Assembly (NCBI GenBank): GCA_035384965.1
Contig: DAOOJE010000011.1
Coordinates: 41,832-105,831, forward strand
DNA: 64,000 nucleotides
Direction: 5' to 3'
Source of the DNA: JAAYVZ01 sp035384965
Lineage (GTDB): Bacteria > Acidobacteriota > Thermoanaerobaculia > Thermoanaerobaculales > Thermoanaerobaculaceae
Every line of letters starts with the position of its first letter. Position 1 is the stretch's first letter. Positions 9,701 through 16,639 of the stretch are shown piece by piece. The position numbers and the translations under genes were made by a program. The notes beneath the pieces were generated by a model. That model ran no database searches, was not told the origin of the DNA, and saw only the letters and a program-made list of their open reading frames with translations.

Positions 9701-9760
9701 GAGTGCTCGCGGCAGTTGTCCCTGCACCCAGGGGAGCGGGCTCGCGTTTCGTGTCGCTGA
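6719..9760 (+). CDS. Large exported protein with repeated carboxypeptidase-regulatory-like (Ig-fold) domains
   Basis: 1013 residues, ATG overlapping the previous stop. A short hydrophobic N-terminus (MIAWLLALAVA) acts as signal or anchor. From about residue 240 to the end it carries at least five units of the CarboxypepD_reg type, each recognisable by 'G-V-D-----P--GA-V' followed 30-40 residues later by 'T-ADG-F-L-GLPAG'. Clear examples are TDADGRFILRGLPAG, TADGSFRLAGLAAG and SGADGRFALIALPPG. Such beta-sandwich strings usually act as surface stalks or binding modules. No catalytic domain, TonB plug or sorting signal was found. It is the last gene of the operon and converges on the epimerase gene. 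Confidence 0.75.
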   Translation: MIAWLLALAVAEPHYVFVGKGEPSRSLTHQEVVALQGKGLVWTWTDELPPLRKPVAWLDRPARKEPGRLQVTAVRNERTKAGALQVIAAPARMWQEVAETLLPRWPLPENGRLTLPVWTDEPWQVRVVGSTSASLWKPVEAGQPSLEVLLQPASTRELAVRGPLPIRDLRVRVYPARWQGSPPPPLASCEAGEGGRLSWPAWPDGAAALLLVEAADLAPAVVRVAGEWPHTIQLQQGYTLTGTLVDENDHPVNGAVAIECWAVADLALPFQRAARTDADGRFILRGLPAGPAMLVLGGAGRGVTRREVELVQEETALGTVVLPAGHTLRLRVVGEDGTPVVGALVSGGLVPVRTDAVGLAMVRGLAAGESSVLKVTASGFLPAELPIPRSEAEEVTVTLRPGVVVRGRVVNAGGEPLVGARASVRVGCDAVRFAPVAVTEGRFEATIEPETPATLLLESPSTRQMEIKLEPGQPGEARDLGDLTLSQGAVLVGRVVGVEDLAPLPGVRVRAARPSLGGPRLAFVLGQSVETTSTADGSFRLAGLAAGVVQVLFETDRRAPLVRRFEMSAEGETDAGTVALASGATVRVRTKLPAEVHGAQARVECEVLAGVTEPLQEAVRESEALFAHVPPGPATVQTLADGVVVCAKRVHVPRTGELRVDCPARTVQVRGTVRIGGELAGPGTLVWRRPGADDAPEGIVQTRGLLGLSRSDPLFSSSRPVTVDVDERGRFGPLALPSGRWEVRFHGGGGAAPARQVEVPEGRECVLAIDMPGIVLTGWAVDADERPVGGAVVSAEPTGASTVSGADGRFALIALPPGHVSVEAREGERRSQKLTVELTEGRPPEPVRLRLVQPDRHELAITVRTGRGDGAAGAVVVKLDATTRLATADAAGQAKVSVAAPFPSEVRAFAFTGAALGVSDRMPWEEARRRGVSLTLPEPAGIEVESASRGLRLFFEGSDVTTLLRLLGILQPVPEGQMLVVWPLPPGNWTVEGEECSRQLSLHPGERARVSCR

Positions 9761-9968
9761 GCGTGCGGGCAGCTGCCCGGCAAAGCCCCGATCTGCTCCG
9801 CGAGATGGCGATGGTTGAAGGGATACCGGTTTTGCGACGGACGGGACAGGTGGTATCTTTTCGCTCGGCCAACTCCGGCGGCACCGGGAGGGGCGGCCAA
9901 AGGACCGCCGCTGCCTGCCCCCTGCATCTCCCAGACCTGGCCGTGGCCGCGAACGACGGCGGCACCGC

Positions 9969-10925
9969 TCAGCGCATCCGCTCGGCACGGAACCAGCGCA
10001 CGAACCGCTCGACCCCTTCCTCGATCGGCACCTGCGGCTCCCACCCCCACAACCGCTTGGCCTTGCTCACGTCGGCATAGGTGATCGGCACGTCGCCGGG
10101 TTGATCCGGCAGCCGCTCGACCCGCGGCTCGACGCCCAGGGCGGCGGCGATGAGCTCGATGAGGTGCTGCAGGGTGGTGGTGCGAGACCCGCCCAGGTTG
10201 ACGATCTCGAACGGCGCCGCGTGGTCGTAGGCCGCCAGCACGCCGGTCACGATGTCGTCGATGTAGGTGTAGTCGCGGGCCGAGGAGCCGTCTCCGAAAC
10301 GGGGCACGGCGAGGCCGCGAGCGAGCCTGTCGGTGAAGGCGTATATCGCCATCTCGGGCCGCTGGCGCGGGCCGTACACCGTGAAAAAGCGCAGGCACGT
10401 GATGTGCAGCCCGTACAGGTGGTGGTAGGTATAACACTGCAGCTCGCTGGCACGCTTCGTGGAGGCGTAGGGCGAAACCGGGCGGGTGATGGGGTCGTCC
10501 TCGGAGAACGGCACCTTCGAGTTGATCCCGTACACCGAGGAGGAGGAGCCAAAGATGAACGTCCGCGCGCCGTGCCGGCGCGCCGCCTCGAGCAGGTGCA
10601 GCGTCCCCAGGCAGTTCACTTCCTCGTAGAGCACGGGCTGCCGAATCGAAGGTCGCACGCCGGCCCGCGCCGCCAGGTGAATGGTGGCGTCGAAGCGCTC
10701 GGCGGCGTACAGGCGCTCGACCAGTGCCGCATCCCGGATGTCGCCTTCGACCAGCCGCCAGCCGGGCTCGGCCGCAAAAGGGGCGACATTGCCTCGTTTG
10801 AACGCCGGGTCGTAGTAGTCGTTGAAGTCGTCGAGACAGACGACCTCCTCGCCCCGCGCGAGGAGGCGAGCCGTCACGCTCGATCCGATGAACCCCGCGC
10901 CTCCCGTCACCAGCACCTTGGCCAT
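9969..10925 (-). CDS. UDP-glucuronate 4-epimerase-like NAD-dependent epimerase
   Basis: 318 residues. The ATG at 10925 is chosen over an upstream in-frame codon because GGGAGGA lies eight bases before it and the Rossmann motif GGAGFIG then falls at residues 8-14. The active-site pair is Tyr153/Lys157 (YASTK), with a preceding SSSSVYG catalytic serine stretch. The DDFNDYYDP signature is typical of the CapI/GAE group that interconverts UDP-glucuronate and UDP-galacturonate. A UDP-glucose 4-epimerase role is the alternative. Product sugars would feed capsule or exopolysaccharide. It stands alone, convergent with the exported-protein operon and divergent from the zinc-ribbon gene. Confidence 0.88.
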   Translation of the reverse strand: MAKVLVTGGAGFIGSSVTARLLARGEEVVCLDDFNDYYDPAFKRGNVAPFAAEPGWRLVEGDIRDAALVERLYAAERFDATIHLAARAGVRPSIRQPVLYEEVNCLGTLHLLEAARRHGARTFIFGSSSSVYGINSKVPFSEDDPITRPVSPYASTKRASELQCYTYHHLYGLHITCLRFFTVYGPRQRPEMAIYAFTDRLARGLAVPRFGDGSSARDYTYIDDIVTGVLAAYDHAAPFEIVNLGGSRTTTLQHLIELIAAALGVEPRVERLPDQPGDVPITYADVSKAKRLWGWEPQVPIEEGVERFVRWFRAERMR

Positions 10926-10990
10926 GCGCGATCCTCCCGAGCCGCACCGGGAGTCTCGCACATCGACACGCCGGCCGTCACTTCTTGCGG

Positions 10991-10996
10991 TAGCAT
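10991..10996 (+). promoter_or_regulatory. -10-like element, leaderless candidate
   Basis: TAGCAT ends six bases before the ATG at 11003. A GGAGG lies between, but it is only one base from the ATG and cannot work as a normal ribosome-binding site. This favours transcription starting at the ATG. Confidence 0.4.
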
Positions 10997-11002
10997 GGAG
11001 GC

Positions 11003-11200
11003 ATGTCAGCCCCCGACTACCTCATTTGCCTGGAGTGCGAGACCCCGACCTACCTTTTCGAGTGGGAAAACGGGAGGATCAAGGAAGCCCAGTGTCTGAT
11101 GTGCGGCAACGACGATCCGTCCCAGTTCGCCTCGGAAGACGAGCTCGAGGACATGGTCGCACCGGGCCTCGGCGGCGAAGAGGCGGACCGCGAGGAATAG
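11003..11200 (+). CDS. Small zinc-ribbon protein, paralogue 1
   Basis: 65 residues with two CxxC knuckles (CLEC and CLMC) about 20 residues apart and a Gly-Asn-Asp turn after the second, the layout of a zinc ribbon. The C-terminus is acidic. It is clearly homologous to the protein at 13170-13406, sharing the pattern PDY-ICLECE-----F-W--G-I--A-C--CGN-DP. The two copies flank the DAK2-DegV fusion. No named family was recognised. A small zinc protein of this kind may bind nucleic acid or a protein partner. The start codon sits six bases after a -10-like hexamer. Confidence 0.75.
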   Translation: MSAPDYLICLECETPTYLFEWENGRIKEAQCLMCGNDDPSQFASEDELEDMVAPGLGGEEADREE

Positions 11201-11240
11201 GACCGACGGGCATGTTGCTCTAGCGATTGCCAGGGGGAGC

Positions 11241-13025
11241 ATGGTCCAGGTCTTGACAGGTCCTCGTTTCGCGCGCGCCGTGAGAGCCGGCGCCCTGGCG
11301 GTCGTGCGGGAGCAGGAAAGCCTCAACCGCATCAACGTCTTTCCGGTTCCGGACGCGGACACCGGCGCCAACCTCGCCTCGACGCTGCGCTCCGCCGCAG
11401 CCGCAGTGCAGGCGCGCTTCGGCTTCGGTCTGGGGCAGATGGCCCGCACGGCTGCCGACGCTGCCCTCGACGGCGCACGGGGCAACTCGGGCGCGATCAT
11501 GGCCCAGTTCTTCCACGGGCTGGCCGAGGCGTTGGGCACCCGGATCGCCGTCGGTACCCGTGAGTTCGCCGCCGCGGTGTGCCGGGGCGCCGAGGCCGCC
11601 CAGCAAGCTCTCAGTCAGCCGGTCGAGGGCACCATCCTCTCGGTCATTCGCGAGTGGGCCCGCAGTGTCGAGGAGCACGCCCCACGCGTCCAGGACTTCC
11701 GGGAGCTGATGGCAGCCACCGTGGAACGGGCCCGGGAAGCGCTGGCCAACACCCCACGGCAGCTCGCCGTCCTGGCCCGGCACAACGTCGTGGACGCGGG
11801 CGCCCAGGGCTTCGTGTACTTCCTGGAAGGGATCCAGAAGTTTTTCGTTGACCGCGGCGCGGCGGACTGGCGGCGGGCCGGACTGTCCTCCGCCCAGCCC
11901 ACGCCGTTCGCGGCCGCCCACGCCGAGCTCGACGACAGCTTCCGCTTCTGCACGGAAGGGCTGCTTTCCGGCACGCAGCTCGATCGCAAAGCGATCGCTC
12001 GAGCGATTTCCGACCTCGGCGCCTCGATCGTCGTCGCCGGCGGCGGGTCGCGGGTGCGGGCGCACATCCACACCAACGCGCCACAACGCTTCCTTGCCGT
12101 CCTGGCGGGGTTCGGGACGCTCGAGAGGACCAAGATCGACGACATGATCATGCAGCAGGCAGCGGCCAGGCAGGCCCGCATCGCCGTCGTCACCGACTCG
12201 GCCGCGGATCTGCCCGAAGCGGTCGCGCACGCCCTCCACATCGTGCGTGTCCCGCTCGCCATCACGCTGGGCGACGCGACCTACCAGGACGGGGTCGACA
12301 TCACTCCGCCGCTGTTCTACCGCCTGCTCGGCAACACTGCGGGCACACCGCGCACCTCGCAGCCGCCGGTGGGCGCCTTCCGCGACACCTACCGCCGCTT
12401 GCTCGAAAGCCACGACGGCATTGTCTCGATCCACCTGTCCTCGGGGATGTCCGGGACGTGCCAGGCGGCCGAGACCGCCGCGGCGATGGTCGACCCGGAC
12501 CGCATCAGGGTCGTCGACAGCCGACAACTCTGCGGCTCCCTCGGGCTGGTCGCCGAGGCGGCGGGCCGCGCCGCCGCCGAGGGAAAGAAGCTCGACGAGG
12601 TGGCTGCCGCGGCGCTGGCGGCAGTGCAGGACTCGATGCTCTTCACGGTCATCGGGTCGCTCGAGATGGCGGTCCGCGGTGGCAGGGTTCCTGCCCGCGT
12701 GGCGCGCCTGGCTGGGGCGCTCCGACTGCATCCGATCATTGCCGTGCGCCCGGGAGAGGGCAAGGCGAGGGCGGTCGGGCTGGCGTTCGGTTACGGCTCG
12801 GCGATGCGCGCGCTCGTGCGCAAGGCCGCCCGCTTCGCGCGCGGAACCCCCCTCCAGATCACGATCTCGCACGCCAACGCTGTGGGAGCCGCCGAGTACC
12901 TCGCCGAGCGGCTCACGCGCCGGTTCGGGCTGTCGGAAATCCCGGTGGTGGACGCCGCCATCGTGCTCGCCGCGCACGTCGGCCCCGGTTCGGTGGCCGT
13001 CTCGGTGCGCCGCGCCCGCCGCTGA
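11241..13025 (+). CDS. DAK2-DegV fusion, FakA/FakB-like fatty acid kinase
   Basis: 594 residues, ATG preceded by GGGGGAG. Residues 1-200 are a DAK2 kinase domain with the nucleotide/Mg motif INVFPVPDADTGANL and GARGNSGAIMAQ. A middle segment (about 200-310) resembles the C-terminal part of FakA. From about 315 the protein is a DegV (FakB) fatty-acid-binding domain: VVTDSAADLP, TSQPPVGAF, HLSSGMSGT and VVDSRQ. In Gram-positive bacteria FakA phosphorylates an acyl chain bound by the separate protein FakB to feed phospholipid synthesis. Here both are one chain. The usual DGDTG reads DADTG. It lies 40 bases after the first zinc-ribbon gene, with the second about 145 bases downstream. Confidence 0.88.
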   Translation: MVQVLTGPRFARAVRAGALAVVREQESLNRINVFPVPDADTGANLASTLRSAAAAVQARFGFGLGQMARTAADAALDGARGNSGAIMAQFFHGLAEALGTRIAVGTREFAAAVCRGAEAAQQALSQPVEGTILSVIREWARSVEEHAPRVQDFRELMAATVERAREALANTPRQLAVLARHNVVDAGAQGFVYFLEGIQKFFVDRGAADWRRAGLSSAQPTPFAAAHAELDDSFRFCTEGLLSGTQLDRKAIARAISDLGASIVVAGGGSRVRAHIHTNAPQRFLAVLAGFGTLERTKIDDMIMQQAAARQARIAVVTDSAADLPEAVAHALHIVRVPLAITLGDATYQDGVDITPPLFYRLLGNTAGTPRTSQPPVGAFRDTYRRLLESHDGIVSIHLSSGMSGTCQAAETAAAMVDPDRIRVVDSRQLCGSLGLVAEAAGRAAAEGKKLDEVAAAALAAVQDSMLFTVIGSLEMAVRGGRVPARVARLAGALRLHPIIAVRPGEGKARAVGLAFGYGSAMRALVRKAARFARGTPLQITISHANAVGAAEYLAERLTRRFGLSEIPVVDAAIVLAAHVGPGSVAVSVRRARR

Positions 13026-13092
13026 GCAGATTTGATCCCATGACGGGACATGCATTTGTGGCTTTCGTGGAGAACGTGGCCGGGAAGAGTTC

Positions 13093-13121
13093 TTGCGCAG
13101 CTCGCAAGCGCTCGCTAGAGT
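13093..13121 (+). promoter_or_regulatory. Candidate sigma-70-type promoter for second zinc-ribbon gene
   Basis: TTGCGC (13093-13098), a 17-base spacer and TAGAGT (13116-13121). The predicted start is near 13128, about 40 bases before the ATG at 13170, so this paralogue has its own promoter and a leader, unlike paralogue 1. Confidence 0.4.
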
Positions 13122-13169
13122 TGGGGTGACGTCGTGAGGCCAGCCGCGAGGCAGGCAGGGGGTATCGAC

Positions 13170-13406
13170 ATGGCTCGACCCGATTACATCATCTGCTTGG
13201 AGTGTGAGTCCGAGGTGGAGGACTTTTCCTGGCGCGAGGGCGAGATCCGCAAGGCGGTGTGCGACGTGTGCGGGAACAACGACCCCGATGCCTTTTCGCT
13301 TCCCGAGGACTTCGAGGAGCTCGAGGAAGTGGAGGACGAGGAGGACGATTACGAGGACGAGTACGAGGACTACGCGGACGACGAGGACGAGGAGGAGGAG
13401 GCGTAG
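13170..13406 (+). CDS. Small zinc-ribbon protein with long acidic tail, paralogue 2
   Basis: 78 residues, starting at the ATG at 13170 after a purine-rich GCAGGGGG stretch. The first 45 residues repeat the two-CxxC zinc ribbon of the 11003-11200 protein (CLEC and CDVC). The last 33 residues are almost entirely Glu, Asp and Tyr, a highly negative tail resembling those of nucleic-acid mimics or histone-like partners. No known family was recognised. The separate promoter and the placement on the other side of the FakAB-like gene suggest an old duplication with changed regulation. Two strong hairpins follow the stop. Confidence 0.75.
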   Translation: MARPDYIICLECESEVEDFSWREGEIRKAVCDVCGNNDPDAFSLPEDFEELEEVEDEEDDYEDEYEDYADDEDEEEEA

Positions 13407-13425
13407 CGAGCCACCCTGCTCGGCC

Positions 13426-13482
13426 CCGTCACCTTTCGCCGTTCGGTGACGGTTCCGCGCGGGCCATGTATGCGGCCCGCGC
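13426..13482 (+). terminator. Double intrinsic terminator
   Basis: Hairpin one is CCGTCACC / GGTGACGG (13426-13433 with 13445-13452). Hairpin two is GCGCGGGCC / GGCCCGCGC (13457-13465 with 13474-13482), followed by TTCGCTTTTC. The second with its T-rich trail is a good plus-strand terminator for the zinc-ribbon gene. The region is convergent with the asparaginase gene. Confidence 0.7.
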
Positions 13483-13538
13483 TTCGCTTTTCTCCCTCTC
13501 GCCCGCTGGCATTCCGGCCGGATCCGTCGCGTCGGGCC

Positions 13539-14558
13539 TCACGGTCGCAGCTGCAGCACCCCGCGCACCTCGCCGATAACCCTCCCCGCCACGTTGCGTA
13601 GCGGCGGAGCCGCCAGCGCCCCGACTGCAGAGCGCTCCTCAGCGCGCACCACACCCAGCGACAGCAGGGCCGAGGCCACGGCCGGCTCGCGCCCGCGCGC
13701 GCCCTCGCCCGCTCCATCCAGCACCTTGAGCGCGAAACCCACAGGCAGTCCCCACGGCGAGCGGTCGGCCGGGATCCCGACCTCGAAGAACCCCTCCGCC
13801 CCTTCCTTGGCGAGCAGGCCGGGGCACGCCTCCATCAGGAGGTACGCGAGCCGGTGGGTGCCCGAGGTGTACCAGGGGTGGCCGGTCATGGCCCGCACGA
13901 CGCGCCGGGCGGCGCCCTCCTCCTGCGCCCTGACCATGAGCGCCGCCACGGCGCGGGCGGTGCCGGCAAGCGAGAGAAAGTAGGTTGGCACGCCGCACCC
14001 GTCGACACCGATGCCCGGTCTCTCGCCCGCCATCGCGCCCACGACGCCCTCGATCCGCGCCTGGAGCGGGTGGTCCGGTGCCAGGTAGGTGGCGAGCGGC
14101 CAGCCGTTGACGGCGCTCGTCACGAGCATGGCCGTGTGCTTGCCGGAGCAGTTGTTGTGGATCGGCAAAGGTGCGCTGGCGCCTTCCCGCAGCAGGGCGT
14201 CGCGGGCCGGTTCTTCGAGCGGCCAATGGCTGCCGCACTGCAGCAGCTCCTCGCCGAGCCCGGCGCGGTGCAGGAGCGAGCGCACCACGAGGACATGTCC
14301 CGGCTCGCCGCCGTGCGAGGCCGCGCAGATGGCCAGCTCCTCGCCGCCGAGGGTGAGGGTGCGCTCCAGCCCCAGCTCGAGCATGGTCAGGAGCTGGAAT
14401 GGCTTGGCTGCAGATCGCAAGTACGTGGCCAGCTGCCCAGGCCCGGCATGGGCGAGCACGCGTCCGGAGGCGTCCGCAACCACCGCGGCCCCCAGGTGGC
14501 GCGACTCCACGCGGCCAGACCGCCAGATTTCCGTGCAGACAACGGGATCCACGGCCAT
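13539..14558 (-). CDS. L-asparaginase II family protein (thermolabile type)
   Basis: 339 residues, close to the family's usual length. Motifs are RSAAKPFQ near the N-terminus, CAASHGGEPGH, HNNCSGKHTAM and GVDGCGVPT, which together define the asparaginase II (PF06089) family. This family is distinct from the AnsA/AnsB enzymes and from plant-type asparaginases. It hydrolyses L-asparagine to aspartate and ammonia in the cytoplasm. The ATG lies seven bases after the stop of the FHA gene, so the two probably share a transcript. No strong ribosome-binding site is visible, which fits coupling to the upstream gene. Confidence 0.9.
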   Translation of the reverse strand: MAVDPVVCTEIWRSGRVESRHLGAAVVADASGRVLAHAGPGQLATYLRSAAKPFQLLTMLELGLERTLTLGGEELAICAASHGGEPGHVLVVRSLLHRAGLGEELLQCGSHWPLEEPARDALLREGASAPLPIHNNCSGKHTAMLVTSAVNGWPLATYLAPDHPLQARIEGVVGAMAGERPGIGVDGCGVPTYFLSLAGTARAVAALMVRAQEEGAARRVVRAMTGHPWYTSGTHRLAYLLMEACPGLLAKEGAEGFFEVGIPADRSPWGLPVGFALKVLDGAGEGARGREPAVASALLSLGVVRAEERSAVGALAAPPLRNVAGRVIGEVRGVLQLRP

Positions 14559-14565
14559 CCGGCCG

Positions 14566-15396
14566 CTACGGCTTCCTGCCGCGCTTGCCGCGAGGCCGGG
14601 ACGCCGGCAGCCCGTCGAGCCTGGCGGCCACTGCCAGCAGGCGCACGCACAGCCCGAGTTCGGTGGACTCCGGCATGCCGCTGGCCGGCACGATGATCAG
14701 CCACGGCAGCCGGGGCGCCTTCACCGCCAAACCCTTCCCGCTGCCCGACTGGATCTCCACCGCCTCGAACGGCTCGGCCCGGCCCAACGGGTCCAGCACC
14801 AGCCGCCGCAGACCGGCGTCCTCCAGCAGGGGCATGACGTCGCCGTGGGTCGCCGCCAGCATCACCTCGCCGTCCACGGCCTCGAGCACGGCCGCGCCGC
14901 GGTGCCCGCGGTGCTCGACGAGCCACTCGACGAGCGCCGGCATGGCCGCCTCCTCGGCGTTGGCCCAGCGACCCAGCAGCCAGGTCATGCTCTCCTGCAG
15001 GAGCATCGGCATGCGATCGGAGGTCGCGTGCCGCCGCTCCCCGCTCTGGCTCACGGGCTGGGGCGAGCGATCGGCGATCGAGGGCGCCTCGCGCGAGCTG
15101 CGCGTCGGGTCCCCCGGCGGGGCGAGCTGCGCCATCACCGAGGAGAAGCGGATGAAGTCCCCGGCGTGGAGCTCCGCCTCCTTGGTCCGCCTCCCGTTGA
15201 CGAACGTGCCGTTGGTGCTGCCGAGATCCAGCACCACGATCTTGCCGTGCTGGCACGTGATGAGCGCGTGCGCCCGCGAGACGTCCACCGCCGTGAGGCG
15301 GACGTTGCAGTTCGCCGCCACACCCACCATCAGCTCGGCGCCCTCCTCGATGGGGAACCTTCTCTCGGTACCGTCGAGCAGCACCAGTTCCAGCAT
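14566..15396 (-). CDS. FHA-domain protein with C-terminal GAF-like region
   Basis: 276 residues. The ATG at 15396 is chosen because GAGGG precedes it by five bases; an in-frame GTG lies four codons upstream. Residues 1-95 form an FHA phosphothreonine-binding domain. The conserved core VDVSRAHALI (equivalent to S-x-x-H) and LGSTNGTFVNG are both intact. A 40-residue Ser/Pro/Arg linker follows, then a 150-residue region that looks GAF-like but lacks obvious ligand residues. It probably reads Ser/Thr-kinase phosphorylation, although no such kinase is in the window. Asparaginase is immediately downstream. The thioesterase is divergent. Confidence 0.85.
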   Translation of the reverse strand: MLELVLLDGTERRFPIEEGAELMVGVAANCNVRLTAVDVSRAHALITCQHGKIVVLDLGSTNGTFVNGRRTKEAELHAGDFIRFSSVMAQLAPPGDPTRSSREAPSIADRSPQPVSQSGERRHATSDRMPMLLQESMTWLLGRWANAEEAAMPALVEWLVEHRGHRGAAVLEAVDGEVMLAATHGDVMPLLEDAGLRRLVLDPLGRAEPFEAVEIQSGSGKGLAVKAPRLPWLIIVPASGMPESTELGLCVRLLAVAARLDGLPASRPRGKRGRKP

Positions 15397-15475
15397 GCGA
15401 TCCCTCACGCCGCCGTCGCGGCAGCTCCGCGCCCAAGCCTACCACGCAAGCGGCCGTGCCGAAAACGTTCCGTGG

Positions 15476-15481
15476 GACAAT
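15476..15481 (+). promoter_or_regulatory. -10-like element, leaderless candidate
   Basis: GACAAT ends six bases before the ATG at 15488, with no Shine-Dalgarno sequence in between. No convincing -35 was seen. The spacing matches the other leaderless candidates in this window. Confidence 0.35.
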
Positions 15482-15487
15482 CGCGGT

Positions 15488-15919
15488 ATGACCGACGGCT
15501 GGCACCCCACGACGCTGCGCGTTCGCTACGCCGAGACCGACCAGATGGGCGTCGTCCACCACGCGGTGTACCCGGTCTGGTTCGAAGTCGGCCGCACCGC
15601 CCTCTCGCACGCCCTCGGCACGCCGTACGCCGAGTGGGAACGGCGCGGGGTCTTCCTCATGGTCGCCGAACTCGCGTGCCGGTACCGGAGAGCGGCCCGC
15701 TACGACGAGGAGGTCACGATATGGACGCGGGTCCGCGAGGTCGCGAGCCGCAAGGTGGTGTTCGCGTACCGAGTCACCGGCCCGGACGGCGACCTCCTGG
15801 CCGAAGGCGAGACTCGCCACGTGGCGGTGGACCGCGCCACCGGCCGCCCCGCGGTCATCCCGCCTGACCTCCGCGCCCCGTTCGAGCGCGTCGCCGGGCG
15901 CGATCGAAGCTCCCCGTGA
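15488..15919 (+). CDS. Acyl-CoA thioesterase, YbgC/FadM hotdog family
   Basis: 143 residues, the usual length for a single hotdog domain. RVRYAETDQMGVVHHAVYPVWFEVGR contains the family's catalytic aspartate (ETDQMG) and the HH-x-Y-x-x-W-F-E helix start. The central region ELACRYRRAARYDEEVTI is the conserved strand pair. It hydrolyses acyl-CoA thioesters. In other bacteria such proteins accompany the Tol-Pal system or 4-hydroxybenzoyl-CoA metabolism, but no such neighbours exist here, so the substrate is open. It is divergent from the FHA gene. Confidence 0.88.
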   Translation: MTDGWHPTTLRVRYAETDQMGVVHHAVYPVWFEVGRTALSHALGTPYAEWERRGVFLMVAELACRYRRAARYDEEVTIWTRVREVASRKVVFAYRVTGPDGDLLAEGETRHVAVDRATGRPAVIPPDLRAPFERVAGRDRSSP

Positions 15920-15924
15920 TGCTT

Positions 15925-16030
15925 CGTCTCTCCTCAACCTGGACCTGGGCCTGGACGCGGTCGTGGTCGTCGACTTCGTCGTGGTCGCGGTCGGCAGTTC
16001 CAGCAGGATTCCGTCCACGTCCACGCCCGA
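15925..16030. repeat. Low-complexity imperfect hexamer tract
   Basis: A run of degenerate GGTCGT / CCTGGA-type short repeats (for example AACCTGGACCTGGGCCTGGA, then TCGTGGTCGTCGACTTCGTC). It separates the thioesterase gene from the end of the exosortase-linked gene. It is simple-sequence DNA without a credible reading frame. Confidence 0.45.
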
Positions 16031-16069
16031 TTCGATGTTCCGGGGCGCTGGGATTGTGGTCCCTTCGCT

Positions 16070-16639
16070 CTACCCCTCCCTCTCGACTCCCAGCAGCGCG
16101 AAGACCCTCTCGTGGAAAAAGCCGACCCACAGCAGGAGCGGCAGCGTGAAGGTGACGGCAATGTCGAAGAAGTAGCGCAGCCCGCCCAGCACCTCGCGCG
16201 CCACCGGGCCGTAATTGGCGGCGCTCCACTCCCCGAGACCCGTGGCGAAGAAGAACTGCACGTGCCAGAACAGCGACAGGACGTGCGAGATCGCGAGGAG
16301 CAGGAGCATCGAGGCAAGACGTTGCCACCCTTGCCGCCGCGTCCAGCCCGGCACTGCGAGTGCCAGGGCCAGCGCCGGAATGAGATTGAAATGGATTTGG
16401 GTGAGAGAGTAGCGAAGCCGGCCGGAGTCCGCCCGCATGTCGGAGCGACCGATGATGGCCGCCTCACCGTCGCAGGCGACCTGCGTCACCGGCGGCCGCT
16501 CGAACAGCCGGCACAAACCCTGCGCCGTAGACGTCAGCACGGTGTTGTAGGCGGGCCGGATCACCAGCCACAGCACCACGCTCCCGGCCAGCGCCCAGGG
16601 CAGCCGCCGCCAGAAGCGCTTCCTGTCAGGAGCGGGCAT
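16070..16639 (-). CDS. Membrane protein linked to exosortase H
   Basis: 189 residues with about four hydrophobic segments: near 12-30, 85-100, 110-130 and 155-175. The ATG lies inside the last codons of xrtH (14-base overlap), so it is translationally coupled to the exosortase. It has no recognisable catalytic motif. A companion or substrate-handling role for exosortase H is inferred from the overlap alone. Simple-sequence DNA follows its stop. Confidence 0.65.
   Translation of the reverse strand: MPAPDRKRFWRRLPWALAGSVVLWLVIRPAYNTVLTSTAQGLCRLFERPPVTQVACDGEAAIIGRSDMRADSGRLRYSLTQIHFNLIPALALALAVPGWTRRQGWQRLASMLLLLAISHVLSLFWHVQFFFATGLGEWSAANYGPVAREVLGGLRYFFDIAVTFTLPLLLWVGFFHERVFALLGVEREG

Noticed and set aside
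9761..9968. Regulatory RNA between convergent genes
   Set aside because: A weak GGCGG/CCGCC pairing is present but there is no promoter or terminator to support an RNA.
13407..13538. Small gene between the zinc-ribbon and asparaginase genes
   Set aside because: The space is filled by two hairpins and a terminator, with no start codon plus ribosome-binding site.
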